From Desulfobacula sp. (lineage in GTDB: Bacteria > Desulfobacterota > Desulfobacteria > Desulfobacterales > Desulfobacteraceae), in contig JAOZRF010000015.1 in assembly GCA_029940245.1 (NCBI GenBank), positions 1 through 14,205 on the forward strand: DNA of 14,205 bases. Reading direction: 5' to 3'. Shown here one piece after another: positions 6,822-14,205 of this stretch. Position 1 is the stretch's first letter; each line of letters opens with the position of its first letter. The notes beneath the pieces are model-generated. The model made no database searches, was not told the origin of the DNA, and worked only from the letters and a program-made list of their open reading frames with translations. Position numbers and translations under genes: made by a program.

Positions 6822-7567
6822 ATCAATTTGCAAGGACAGAGCAGCTTTTTGGAAAAAAGAGTATGGAAAAAATAAAAAATGCAACAGTGGCTGTTTTTGG
6901 CCTGGGTGCAGTCGGGTCATTTGCACTTGAAGCCCTTGCCCGAACCGGGGTGGGAAATTTGTTTCTGATTGATTTTGATAAGGTGGACGTATCCAATATT
7001 AACCGGCAATTGTTTGCATTAAATTCCACCATTGGCCGGGCAAAAGTCGATCTTGCCTGTGAACGGGTAAAAGACATCAACCCTTTATGCAATGTGAAGA
7101 TCTGCAATTCATTTGTCAATGCCGACAGCCTTGGGGAGCTTTTATCCACGGACATTGATGTGGTGGTGGATGCCATAGATGGCCTTAATTCAAAGATAAA
7201 CCTGATTGTCAGCGCAAAACAGCAAAATCTTGCCGTGGTATCCAGCATGGGTGCGGCAGGCAGGATTGATATCTCCATGATCAGGACAGGAGATATCAGT
7301 GAAACCAGTGTCTGCCCTCTGGCAAGGGTTGTCAGGCAGCGATTGCACAGGCGGGGTCTTTATAAAGGGGTAAGGGCTGTTTATTCCATTGAAAAGCCTT
7401 TAAATAAACAACCCTACAAATCTGAGGATGCCCAGGAGCCTTTGCCCGTTCATGGCCGCTTTCGACCCCCCATTGGAACTGTGTCCTGGGTACCCGGAGT
7501 ATTTGGCCTCACAATTGCAAGCGAGGTGATTAATATTATCCGACAGACTCCTTTTCTTCATCCCTGA
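6818..7567 (+). CDS. tcdA: tRNA threonylcarbamoyladenosine dehydratase (ThiF/E1-like)
   Basis: ATP-dependent enzyme of the E1/ThiF/MoeB superfamily that cyclises t6A37 to ct6A in ANN-decoding tRNAs; 249 aa, close to E. coli TcdA (formerly YgdL/CsdL). Seen are the RTEQLFG opening (6-12), the nucleotide-binding GLGAVGS (28-34), D52/D54 with the NINRQ motif (60-64), K76, and D118 and D121 in the DAIDG stretch. Near the C-terminus a conserved VCPLARVVRQRL segment and a GTVSWVPGVFGL segment are typical of TcdA rather than of MoeB or ThiF; the paired CxxC zinc cysteines of those paralogues are absent. It overlaps the TatD-family gene by 4 bp and ends 32 bp inside the opposing acyl-CoA ligase gene. 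It is probably the last gene of the iorA-led operon. Confidence 0.9.
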   Translation: MNQFARTEQLFGKKSMEKIKNATVAVFGLGAVGSFALEALARTGVGNLFLIDFDKVDVSNINRQLFALNSTIGRAKVDLACERVKDINPLCNVKICNSFVNADSLGELLSTDIDVVVDAIDGLNSKINLIVSAKQQNLAVVSSMGAAGRIDISMIRTGDISETSVCPLARVVRQRLHRRGLYKGVRAVYSIEKPLNKQPYKSEDAQEPLPVHGRFRPPIGTVSWVPGVFGLTIASEVINIIRQTPFLHP

Positions 7568-9275
7568 GAACACGTCTCAAGACTTTTCCGATATTTGACA
7601 GGGGAATTTCATCTCTGAATTCAATAAATTTGGGCCGTTTATATCCTGCCATATTGTCTTTGCAGAAGGTGGTTATTTCTTCTTTCGTTGCTGTCTGTCC
7701 CTGTTTGAATTTAATAAAAGCCTTTACCTTTTCTCCACTTTTTTCGTCAGGTACGCCGACTACAGCCACAAGTTCTATTTTGGGGTGGGTATATAGAATA
7801 TCTTCCACTTCTCTTGGATATACATTGAAACCACCGACAATGATCATGTCTTTTTTACGGTCTGTGATGGTGATATATCCGTTTTTGTCTATGTTCCCGA
7901 TATCTCCTGTGAGAAAATACCTTTTGCCGTCAATCTGTCTGAAAACTTCTTCATTGGCATCCGGTCTTTTCCAATAGCCTTTCATGACCTGGGGACCGCA
8001 AACGGCAATTTCCCCATCTTCACCCTGGGCAAGTTCTTTTGTGTCATCATTTAAATCAACAATTTTTACATCTGTTCCTGGCAAAGGAAATCCAATTGAG
8101 CCGATTTTCCTGGTTTCTTTGAAAGATGGATTGATGCAGGCAGCAGGTGCGGTTTCTGTCAATCCATAAGCCTCGAAAATAATAGAGCCGGTTTTTTCTT
8201 CAAATTGTCTGCATACCTCCGGTGGCAGGGGAGCGCCACCGGAAAGGCATCCCATAATTGATGAAATATCATATTTATCCAGGTTGACATGATTTGTAAA
8301 GGCAACAAATATAGTTGGAACAGCAGTGATAAAAGTTGGTTTGTATTTTTGTACTGCTTCTAAAACCCCGGTAAAAGGCGGGTTGCCCGCCCGTGGATCC
8401 GGGATACAGATCAATTTGCTGCCTATCTTTGCGCCTAAAAGCAGAGCGCTTGTGATACCAAAGCTGTGATACCAGGGTAAAACACCCAGAAATGTATGAT
8501 ATCCGCCACGTCTCAATTTTTCAGGCTTACCCCCCTCTTCATGGACCAGTCTGAAATATTCTTCACAAGCTTCCAGGTCGTAGGTGAAATTTGTATGGGT
8601 TAGTTCTGCACCCTTTGGAACACCGGTTGTGCCGCCAGTATAGAGCATGACAGCAGTATCCTCATAAGGATTGATATCAAGGGAAGGCGGATTCGGGCTG
8701 GATGAGGCAACAATGTCGTCAAACATAAGATGGCCGGGTTCGTGTTTATCGGCTTTGGGTATTTTACCTAAAAGCCCACCAAGAAAGGCTTTGATTTTTG
8801 GAAGATAAGATTTGATATTGCAGACAATGACAGTTTCAATTGAGGTGTCTTTTATCGCCTTGACCGTGTTTGGATAAAGCAGGGGGTGGTCCATGCAAAA
8901 GACCATTTTTGATCCGGAATCCTTGAGCTGGTAATTCAATTCGGTCGGCGTGTACGCTGGATTACAATTCACGGCTACAGCACCGGATTTAAGGATGCCA
9001 AAAAGGATTTCCGGAAAGTGGGGTATGTTGGGAAGAAAGATAGCAACCTTGTCTCCTTTTTTAATCCCTTTGCCTGCAAGAAAGGTTGCAATTCTGTCCG
9101 CAGTATCTTTGACCTGGGAATATGTCCTGAATGCGCCATTAAAAATAGTATAAACATTATCAGGATATTTTTTAGCCGTGTTATCAAGAATCTGGGGAAG
9201 AGGGTAATGATAATTACTAACGTCGTGTGCAACGCCTTCCGGCCAGAAAGGTGTTTTCCATACTTGATCCGCCAT
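7536..9275 (-). CDS. Long-chain fatty-acid--CoA ligase
   Basis: AMP-forming acyl-CoA synthetase that activates a fatty acid to acyl-AMP and then acyl-CoA; 579 aa. Domain order is complete: the P-loop-like YTGGTTGVPKG (212-222), a PWYHSFG motif (267-273), A5 motif YGLTE (370-374), TGD (456-458), the hinge DRKKDMIIVGGFNVYPREVE (472-491), and the catalytic lysine K564 in NIGKVLRR. The VYPREVE motif and the length resemble FadD/long-chain ligases; acyl chain preference cannot be read directly. The start ATG 9273-9275 is preceded on the minus strand by AAGGAG (plus positions 9283-9288), well spaced. It is monocistronic here, behind a good promoter-like pair in the divergent region, and its 3' end overlaps tcdA by 32 bp tail-to-tail. 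In a sulfate reducer it would feed beta-oxidation or recycle membrane fatty acids (inferred). Confidence 0.93.
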   Translation of the reverse strand: MADQVWKTPFWPEGVAHDVSNYHYPLPQILDNTAKKYPDNVYTIFNGAFRTYSQVKDTADRIATFLAGKGIKKGDKVAIFLPNIPHFPEILFGILKSGAVAVNCNPAYTPTELNYQLKDSGSKMVFCMDHPLLYPNTVKAIKDTSIETVIVCNIKSYLPKIKAFLGGLLGKIPKADKHEPGHLMFDDIVASSSPNPPSLDINPYEDTAVMLYTGGTTGVPKGAELTHTNFTYDLEACEEYFRLVHEEGGKPEKLRRGGYHTFLGVLPWYHSFGITSALLLGAKIGSKLICIPDPRAGNPPFTGVLEAVQKYKPTFITAVPTIFVAFTNHVNLDKYDISSIMGCLSGGAPLPPEVCRQFEEKTGSIIFEAYGLTETAPAACINPSFKETRKIGSIGFPLPGTDVKIVDLNDDTKELAQGEDGEIAVCGPQVMKGYWKRPDANEEVFRQIDGKRYFLTGDIGNIDKNGYITITDRKKDMIIVGGFNVYPREVEDILYTHPKIELVAVVGVPDEKSGEKVKAFIKFKQGQTATKEEITTFCKDNMAGYKRPKFIEFRDEIPLSNIGKVLRRVLRDEEKESVG

Positions 9276-9346
9276 TTGTTTTCTCCTTTTGTTTAAGTTG
9301 CCCTGCCAGGGATAAATTCTGCTTATTCTAATTCATGATTTGATCC

Positions 9347-9375
9347 ATTAAACAGTGTTTATTTGTTTATATCAA
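9347..9375 (-). promoter_or_regulatory. Candidate sigma70 promoter of the acyl-CoA ligase gene
   Basis: Read on the minus strand: TTGATA (9375-9370), a 17-bp spacer, and TTTAAT (9352-9347), 72 bp upstream of the ligase start. This is the best promoter-like pair in the 218-bp divergent region. Between it and the start lies the short palindrome CCCTG-C-CAGGG (9301-9311), a possible regulator site in the leader. No equally good plus-strand promoter for the SH3 gene was seen. Confidence 0.5.
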
Positions 9376-9493
9376 AACTATATAAGAAATCCAGATAATT
9401 TTTCATATTGATAAAGATAGGATGCAATGATAAGTGATGAGATAAAAGATAATAGCTGAATAATCCTGGGAATGAAGAGGAGATGTAAATAGG

Positions 9494-10108
9494 ATGAAAA
9501 AAACATATAAATATCTATTGATCCTATTTTTATGGACGGTGTTTTTTATTTATCCGTCATTTGCTGAAGACATATATGTGGCAGGGATCACAAAAGTTAC
9601 CATGCGGACGGGGCCGGGAATTAAACATAAAATTATTGACATATTGACGTCCGGCGACAAACTTGAAATGGTTGAATATCAAAGGGACTGGAGCCAGGTA
9701 AAGACAGATAAGGGAAGGACGGGATGGGTTTTGACACGGTTTTTAACCCAGGAGATTCCAGATGCGTTTCTGATTGAAAAATTAAAGAAAGACAATCAAG
9801 AGCTGATTTCTAAATTCAGGGTCCTTGAAGCGGAAAATAAGATACTTGCAGATAAAAATTCAGCATTGGTAAATTTTGAAGAAAAATATAATAAACTGGA
9901 ACAGGAATCTGCTGATTTTTTAAAACTTGAGACAAAGTATAAGAAAGTAATGGAAGAGTTTGCTGCCCAGAAAGAACAGATTGGGATATTGAAAAATAAT
10001 TTAAACCAGGAACAAAAATTTTGGTTTCTAATTGGCGCCGGTGTTTTTATTTTTGGTCTGCTTTTAGGTTTAATAACACGTAAAAAGAAAAGAAATAGCC
10101 TGTTATGA
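9494..10108 (+). CDS. Membrane-anchored SH3b domain protein with coiled coil
   Basis: Exported bitopic protein of 204 aa resembling the TIGR04211/YgiM-type SH3 proteins. A signal peptide covers residues 1-24 with a probable cleavage after SFA24. A bacterial SH3 domain follows at about 27-87 ([29 protein letters not shown]). A heptad-rich, Lys/Glu-rich coiled coil spans about 92-172. A single transmembrane helix at 176-195 ends in the basic tail RKKKRNSLL. The SH3b domain would therefore be periplasmic, perhaps contacting peptidoglycan, and the tail cytoplasmic. Start ATG 9494 follows GAGGAG (9477-9482) at an 11-bp distance. Its stop overlaps the nadB start by 4 bp. Ligand and function are unknown for the family; the link with nadB may be only co-transcription. 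Confidence 0.8.
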   Translation: MKKTYKYLLILFLWTVFFIYPSFAEDIYVAGITKVTMRTGPGIKHKIIDILTSGDKLEMVEYQRDWSQVKTDKGRTGWVLTRFLTQEIPDAFLIEKLKKDNQELISKFRVLEAENKILADKNSALVNFEEKYNKLEQESADFLKLETKYKKVMEEFAAQKEQIGILKNNLNQEQKFWFLIGAGVFIFGLLLGLITRKKKRNSLL

Positions 10109-11724
10109 TTAAAAAAACTGATTTTTTAGTGATTGGAAGCGGTATAGCCGGGCTGAGTTATGCCCTGAAGATGGCAAAATTGGGTAAGGTCACCATCATT
10201 ACCAAAAAACAGATCCAGAAAACAAATACTGCCCTGGCCCAGGGTGGAGTGGCAGCAGTATTCGGTAAAATCGATTCATTTGACCTTCATATCGAAGATA
10301 CACTTTCTGCAGGGGATGGCCTTTGCGACAAGGAAGTTGCAAAGATGATCGTCAAAGACGGCCCCCAGAGAATTAAAGAACTTGTAAAACAAGGGGCAAA
10401 TTTTAATAAAGATGGCAATGGGGAATATGATTTTTCCCTGGGTCAGGAAGGCGGACATTCTGCCAAAAGAATTGTATATGCCCATGATTTGACGGGTAAA
10501 GAGATTGAAGACACCCTGGTAAAAAATGTTGAACAAAATAAAAATATCACTATTTTAGAAGATCATATTGCTGTTAATTTAATTACCTTTTCCAGCAGTA
10601 TCAGAAGCGGACTTATTGCCACGCAGCAGGAAAATATCTGCTGCGGGGCTTATGTTTTGAATAATAAATCCGGAGCAATTGAAACTTTTTATGCGGGAAT
10701 TACGCTTCTTGCAACGGGTGGCGCAAGTAAAGTGTATCTGTATACCTCTAATCCGGATATTGCAACGGGTGATGGCATTGCCATGGCATATCGGGCAGGC
10801 GCCTCCGTTGCAAATCTTGAATTTGTACAATTTCATCCCACCTGTCTGTATCATCCTGAAGCCAAAAATTTTCTTATCTCAGAAGCAGTAAGGGGCGAAG
10901 GTGCTTTTTTAATAGATTCGCAAGGCCGGCGGTTTATGGAAAAATATTCCCCGGACGAGGAGCTTGCCTGTAGAGACGTCGTTGCAAGGGCAATTGACAC
11001 TGAATTGAAGAAAACAGGTGCAGACTCGGTCTTTCTGGATATCACGCACAAAGACCCTGAGTTTATCAGGAAAAGATTTCCCAATATTTATTCCAAATGC
11101 CTTGTATATGGTATCGACATGACAAAAGACCCTATTCCCGTTGTACCGGCTGCCCATTATATGTGCGGCGGAGTGGCCACTGATTTGAATGGGAAAACCG
11201 ATATTCAACGCCTTTACGCTGTCGGGGAAACCGCATGTACAGGATTTCATGGTGCCAACCGGCTGGCATCAAATTCCCTTTTGGAAGCATTGGTTTATTC
11301 CCACAGGGCCTATCAGGCATCTGTTGAAGAGTTTAAAACCATTGAAAATAAAGTAAGCACCACCCTTGAATTGTGGGATGAAACCGACACAACGGACAGT
11401 GATGAGGCAATTGTCGTGACCCATAACTGGGATGAGATCAGGCGTTTGATGTGGAATTATGTCGGTATTGTCAGATCAGACAAGCGACTGGAACGGGCTC
11501 AAAGACGAATTCAGAATATACAGAAAGAAATCAATGAATATTATTGGAATTTTAAAGTGACCGCTGATTTAATTGAACTTCGGAACCTTGCCACTGTGGC
11601 GGAATTGATCATTGAATCAGCTTTAAGGAGAAAGGAAAGCCGGGGGCTTCATTATAATATTGGATATCCTGAAAAAGATGATCAAAACTGGTTGAAACCA
11701 ACCATTCTGAAAAAACGTTTTTAA
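10105..11724 (+). CDS. nadB: L-aspartate oxidase
   Basis: FAD enzyme that oxidises L-aspartate to iminoaspartate, the first step of de novo NAD synthesis (NadA then makes quinolinate). It is 539 aa, the usual length. Evidence: the N-terminal dinucleotide motif [10 protein letters not shown] (9-18), the [12 protein letters not shown] segment, [14 protein letters not shown], the [13 protein letters not shown] block, [16 protein letters not shown], the HYMCGGV motif and the flavin-binding [18 protein letters not shown] run. The capping and C-terminal helical domains are complete. In an anaerobe fumarate rather than oxygen would be the expected electron acceptor. The homologous SdhA/FrdA flavoproteins are distinguished by the NadB-specific EGGHS and [11 protein letters not shown] segments. 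The ATG overlaps the SH3-protein stop by 4 bp. nadA and nadC are not in the window. Confidence 0.95.
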   Translation: MIKKTDFLVIGSGIAGLSYALKMAKLGKVTIITKKQIQKTNTALAQGGVAAVFGKIDSFDLHIEDTLSAGDGLCDKEVAKMIVKDGPQRIKELVKQGANFNKDGNGEYDFSLGQEGGHSAKRIVYAHDLTGKEIEDTLVKNVEQNKNITILEDHIAVNLITFSSSIRSGLIATQQENICCGAYVLNNKSGAIETFYAGITLLATGGASKVYLYTSNPDIATGDGIAMAYRAGASVANLEFVQFHPTCLYHPEAKNFLISEAVRGEGAFLIDSQGRRFMEKYSPDEELACRDVVARAIDTELKKTGADSVFLDITHKDPEFIRKRFPNIYSKCLVYGIDMTKDPIPVVPAAHYMCGGVATDLNGKTDIQRLYAVGETACTGFHGANRLASNSLLEALVYSHRAYQASVEEFKTIENKVSTTLELWDETDTTDSDEAIVVTHNWDEIRRLMWNYVGIVRSDKRLERAQRRIQNIQKEINEYYWNFKVTADLIELRNLATVAELIIESALRRKESRGLHYNIGYPEKDDQNWLKPTILKKRF

Positions 11725-11726
11725 AG

Positions 11727-11757
11727 AATTGAATTTCAGGTTCCATATTATTCAATT
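11727..11757 (+). terminator. Weak AT-rich hairpin after nadB
   Basis: AATTGAAT (11727-11734) pairs with ATTCAATT (11750-11757) around a 15-nt loop, 3 bp after the nadB stop. There is no T run and the stem is almost all A-T, so intrinsic termination here is doubtful. It is the only hairpin candidate seen between nadB and the converging ubiE. Confidence 0.2.
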
Positions 11758-11850
11758 TCATAGGCAAGGCTGACCTGAACACGAATTATACTTTCCCCTT
11801 TCCATTAAAAATAATTTATTTCATGATAATACATGAACCGGCCAAAATCA

Positions 11851-11868
11851 AGTTCCAGTTCCAGTTTC
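11851..11868. repeat. Three tandem 6-bp units
   Basis: AGTTCC-AGTTCC-AGTTTC in the 232-bp gap between the converging ends of nadB and ubiE. The gap holds no convincing gene. This is a short slippage-type repeat. Confidence 0.7.
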
Positions 11869-11906
11869 AAACATAACAAAGGCAACGCATGTAAATATTC
11901 CCGGGC

Positions 11907-11936
11907 ATGATCCAAATTCAGATGATCCAAATCCAA
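11907..11936. repeat. 15-bp imperfect tandem duplication
   Basis: Two adjacent 15-bp units, both beginning ATGATCCAAAT (11907 and 11922), match at 13 of 15 positions. They lie in the nadB-ubiE gap, 21 bp beyond the ubiE stop. The period equals that of the duplication at the iorB stop, but the sequences are unrelated. Confidence 0.75.
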
Positions 11937-11956
11937 TAGGAAAAAACCGTATTGCT

Positions 11957-12658
11957 TTATGGCTTGGTTCCGATGAAGAGAGTTACAATTCCAAATGTCA
12001 TTTGTTTGAATCTGATGTTTTTAAATCCGGCCTGTTTCATGATTTTTGAAAATTCTAAAGATGAGGGGAATTTTAAGACTGATGCGGGCAGATAGGTGTA
12101 TGCATTATTGTGTTTTGAAAAAAATGAACCGATAACAGGAAGAATTTTTTGAAAATATAGAAGATATAATGAACGGAAAATCCCTTTTTCAGGTGTTGTT
12201 AATTCAAGTACAGCAAGCCTTCCCCCGTTTTTAAGAACATTGAAAAATGAGGTTATGGCCCTTTGTCTATCCATGATATTTCTGATGCCAAAGGCAATAA
12301 AAACCGCATTAAAAATATCATGGTGAAAAGGGAGATTAAGGGCATCCGCGTTTAAGAGGGCTATTTTTTTTTGGGGGTGCTTGATTAATTTTTGTTTTCC
12401 AAGTTTTAACATACCAAGGGAAAAATCAAGTCCGAAAATCCTGGAACAGCCCAGGAGTTGAGAATTTATCTCCAAAGCCACGTCACAGGTTCCGCAGGCC
12501 ACATCCAGAACCCGGCTGTTTTTTTGAAGATTTGCAGCCTTTACCATCTGGGTTCTCCAGACAATGTCCTGGCGCATACTTAAAAGCCGGTTTAAAAAAT
12601 CATACCGGGGTGCAATGCGGTCAAACATCTCTTTAACAAAATCAAGTTCTTTATTCAT
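11957..12658 (-). CDS. ubiE: Demethylmenaquinone methyltransferase (UbiE/MenG)
   Basis: SAM-dependent C-methyltransferase for the last step of menaquinone (or ubiquinone) synthesis, membrane-peripheral. The family signatures are present: FDRIAPRYDFLNRLLSM, SAM motif I VLDVACGT, NADALNLPF, FGIRNIMDRQRAI, LELTTPEKGIFRSLYLLYF and the YTYLPASVLKFPSS region. In an anaerobe with mqnB the product is most likely menaquinone. I prefer ATG 12658 (233 aa), because an AGG lies 9 bases upstream; TTG 12667 adds three codons and has no spaced Shine-Dalgarno. Motif I reads GTCD instead of the usual GTGD (Cys codon at plus positions 12485-12487). The gene is divergent from dnaJ across a gap of about 80 bp and convergent with nadB, so it is transcribed alone. 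Confidence 0.92.
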   Translation of the reverse strand: MNKELDFVKEMFDRIAPRYDFLNRLLSMRQDIVWRTQMVKAANLQKNSRVLDVACGTCDVALEINSQLLGCSRIFGLDFSLGMLKLGKQKLIKHPQKKIALLNADALNLPFHHDIFNAVFIAFGIRNIMDRQRAITSFFNVLKNGGRLAVLELTTPEKGIFRSLYLLYFQKILPVIGSFFSKHNNAYTYLPASVLKFPSSLEFSKIMKQAGFKNIRFKQMTFGIVTLFIGTKP

Positions 12659-12746
12659 CGTTGACAACCTGAATTTCTGATTTACTTTAAGTCATTTGCC
12701 AGGATAGAAAGGGTAAATATCATAATAAAGGAAAGAATACAATATA

Positions 12747-13862
12747 ATGGTTGGGATCTATATGACTGAAAAACGTGATTATTACGAAATACTTGGCGTT
12801 GCAAAAGATGTTTCAAAGGCAGAATTAAAAAAAGCATATCGGAAGCTTGCCATTAAATACCATCCGGATAAAAATCCGGATAATAAAGGAGCAGAGGAAA
12901 AATTTAAAGAAGCATCTGAAGCCTATGAAGTGATCAATGATGATCGTAAACGCCAGATTTATGATCAATTCGGTCATCGAGGGCTTGAAGGTGCCGGTCA
13001 TACCGGGCCTAGCGGATTTGAGGATATTTTTTCAAGCTTTGGTGATATTTTTGAAGATTTTTTTGGCTTTGGTTCAGGCAGCAGCCGTAGCAACAGGGTG
13101 AGAAGAGGATCTGATCTTCGGTATAACATGACCATCGATTTTATGGAGGCTGCCTTTGGCACTGAAAAGACAATTTCCATTCCAAAGCTGGATATATGCG
13201 ATAGCTGTAAAGGATCAGGATGTCAGGAAGGCACAAGCTCTGAGACCTGTTCCCATTGTCATGGGACAGGGCAGTTTATTCAGAGCCAGGGTTTTTTCAA
13301 GGTAAAAACCACTTGTCCTTATTGCAAGGGGCATGGGAGCATTATCCCCAATCCATGTAGAAAGTGCAGAGGGGCCGGCAGGGTTGAAATAACAAGGAAG
13401 GTTCAGGTGAAGATTCCGGCAGGCGTTGATGTTGGATCAAAACTTCGGCTGACGGGAGAAGGTGAAGCATCTCCCTCTCCTGAAGGAACTCCCGGAGATC
13501 TGTATGTGGTGATCAATGTCAATCCCCACAAATTTTTTCAACGGGATAACAGGGATATTATCTGTGCCATTGATATTTCATTTATTCAGGCGGCAATTGG
13601 AGATGAAATCACCATTCCCACCCTGGTGGGAGAAGAAAAATTTAAAATTCCAAAAGGTACCCAGTATGGAGATGTTTTCAGATTGAGAGGTGAGGGAATC
13701 GCCTCGCTTAGAACGGGTCAAAGAGGTGATCAGATTATCAAGGTTATCATAAAAACACCCACTAAATTGAATCAGAAGCAGATAAATTTGTTAAAAGAAT
13801 TTGATAGGCTGGATTCAAATAAAATATCAAACAAGCTGAAAAATCTTTTCAAGAATCTTTAG
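12747..13862 (+). CDS. dnaJ: Chaperone DnaJ (class A Hsp40)
   Basis: Co-chaperone that delivers unfolded clients to DnaK and stimulates its ATPase. It is 371 aa with all class A parts. The J domain (about 10-75) carries the HPD motif at 39-41. A Gly/Phe-rich linker spans 85-115 ([19 protein letters not shown]). The zinc domain has four CxxCxGxG-type repeats with cysteines 151/154, 168/171, 190/193 and 204/207. The C-terminal peptide-binding domains follow to 371. ATG 12747 has AAGGAAAG (12728-12735) upstream. ATG 12762 would give the more typical opening [13 protein letters not shown] but has no spaced Shine-Dalgarno. No dnaK or grpE is adjacent, and no CIRCE-type inverted repeat was seen in the upstream gap. 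queD follows 18 bp after the stop and may be co-transcribed. Confidence 0.96.
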   Translation: MVGIYMTEKRDYYEILGVAKDVSKAELKKAYRKLAIKYHPDKNPDNKGAEEKFKEASEAYEVINDDRKRQIYDQFGHRGLEGAGHTGPSGFEDIFSSFGDIFEDFFGFGSGSSRSNRVRRGSDLRYNMTIDFMEAAFGTEKTISIPKLDICDSCKGSGCQEGTSSETCSHCHGTGQFIQSQGFFKVKTTCPYCKGHGSIIPNPCRKCRGAGRVEITRKVQVKIPAGVDVGSKLRLTGEGEASPSPEGTPGDLYVVINVNPHKFFQRDNRDIICAIDISFIQAAIGDEITIPTLVGEEKFKIPKGTQYGDVFRLRGEGIASLRTGQRGDQIIKVIIKTPTKLNQKQINLLKEFDRLDSNKISNKLKNLFKNL

Positions 13863-13880
13863 GTGATTAAAGGGCGGATC

Positions 13881-14205
13881 ATGTTTGAACTTAAGGTAAA
13901 AACCCATTTTGCAGGTGCCCATCAATTGACCATGGTGGGGCAGAAATGTGAGAATCTGCATGGGCATAACTGGCATATTGAAGTTTGTGTTACAGGGGAA
14001 AAATTGAATCAGGCCGGTGTACTTACTGATTTTGGTGATATAAAAAAGGCTGTAAGACAGATTGTCAAAGGAGAACTTGATCATAAATTTTTAAATGATC
14101 TTAAAATGTTTGAGGGCGTGCAACCGACATCAGAGCGAATCGCCGTATATATTGCCCATAGAGTCCAGGCCCTTTTAGATCAGGGCCAGGGTGATAAGGT
14201 AAACA
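13881..14205 (+). CDS. queD: 6-carboxytetrahydropterin synthase (QueD), 3'-partial
   Basis: Pterin synthase fold enzyme that makes 6-carboxy-5,6,7,8-tetrahydropterin from dihydroneopterin triphosphate on the way to preQ0 and queuosine. The 108 visible codons run off the window end without a stop; the family is about 115-140 aa, so little is missing. The zinc ligands are H14 (in FAGAHQL), H27 and H29 (in CENLHGHNW). The catalytic Cys23 sits in that same motif, the D67-H68 pair lies in ELDHKFLND, and PTSE (82-85) supplies the pterin-binding glutamate. Cys23 favours QueD over the folate-forming PTPS-III variants, which replace it with Glu. Start ATG 13881 lies behind AGGGCGG (13871-13877), which is G-rich but slightly close. 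It begins 18 bp after dnaJ. Confidence 0.9.
   Translation, partial: MFELKVKTHFAGAHQLTMVGQKCENLHGHNWHIEVCVTGEKLNQAGVLTDFGDIKKAVRQIVKGELDHKFLNDLKMFEGVQPTSERIAVYIAHRVQALLDQGQGDKVN

Noticed and set aside
6823..7278. 151-aa antisense open frame within tcdA
   Set aside because: It mirrors a clearly conserved gene on the other strand, has no Shine-Dalgarno, and its translation (Ser/Thr/Phe-rich) looks like the reverse complement of coding sequence.
10909..11250. 113-aa antisense open frame within nadB
   Set aside because: It is a shadow of the conserved nadB coding sequence with no family features of its own.
11805..11936. Minus-strand open frame of 43 codons (TTG start, Leu-rich) in the nadB-ubiE gap
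   Set aside because: No ATG/GTG start or Shine-Dalgarno, low-complexity composition created by the tandem repeats, and it continues as a shadow frame into ubiE.
12668..12746. Heat-shock operator (CIRCE) or promoter for dnaJ
   Set aside because: No TTAGCACTC-type inverted repeat is present, and the best TTGCCA/CATAAT pair has a 19-bp spacer, too weak to call.

Overview
The window is an AT-rich piece of bacterial chromosome made almost entirely of housekeeping and central-metabolism genes. The gene set suggests a strictly anaerobic, Gram-negative Desulfobacterota member, probably a Desulfobacteraceae-type sulfate reducer. The clues are a ferredoxin-dependent indolepyruvate oxidoreductase, a futalosine-route menaquinone gene, L-aspartate oxidase, a signal-peptide/SH3b/coiled-coil/C-terminal-anchor protein, and a lone long-chain acyl-CoA ligase. 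This placement rests on recognising protein families by eye, not on a database search.

Left edge (2-1018): the 3' part of a lytic transglycosylase gene is interrupted by a single-base frameshift in a run of nine A. It is followed by a small coding-like stretch that has a strong Shine-Dalgarno sequence but no usable start codon. Next is hslO (1038-1964), the redox-switched Hsp33 chaperone, closed by a clear 13-bp hairpin terminator.

Centre (2244-7567): a plus-strand run iorA-iorB-aroQ-mqnB-TatD-tcdA with short gaps or overlaps, plausibly one operon behind a sigma70-like promoter near 2126-2153. It joins arylpyruvate oxidation (IorAB), the shikimate pathway (AroQ), menaquinone synthesis by the futalosine route (MqnB), a metal-dependent nuclease-like hydrolase (TatD family) and tRNA t6A cyclisation (TcdA). 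tcdA runs tail-to-tail into a minus-strand acyl-CoA ligase (7536-9275), with 32 bp of overlap and no visible terminator between them.

Right part: from a divergent intergenic region, a membrane-anchored SH3b/coiled-coil protein and nadB (NAD synthesis) form a 4-bp-overlapping pair. A minus-strand ubiE/menG methyltransferase converges on nadB and is divergent from dnaJ. dnaJ is followed 18 bp later by queD (queuosine precursor), which is cut by the window end. MqnB and UbiE/MenG act at early and final steps of menaquinone synthesis, and AroQ supplies chorismate to the same route.

I found no mobile element, CRISPR array, tRNA or rRNA, and no convincing new multi-gene system. The points worth a second look are local: the A9 frameshift, the start-less coding remnant, a Cys-to-His difference in the IorA ferredoxin domain, a Cys in the SAM motif of UbiE, and two 15-bp tandem duplications.
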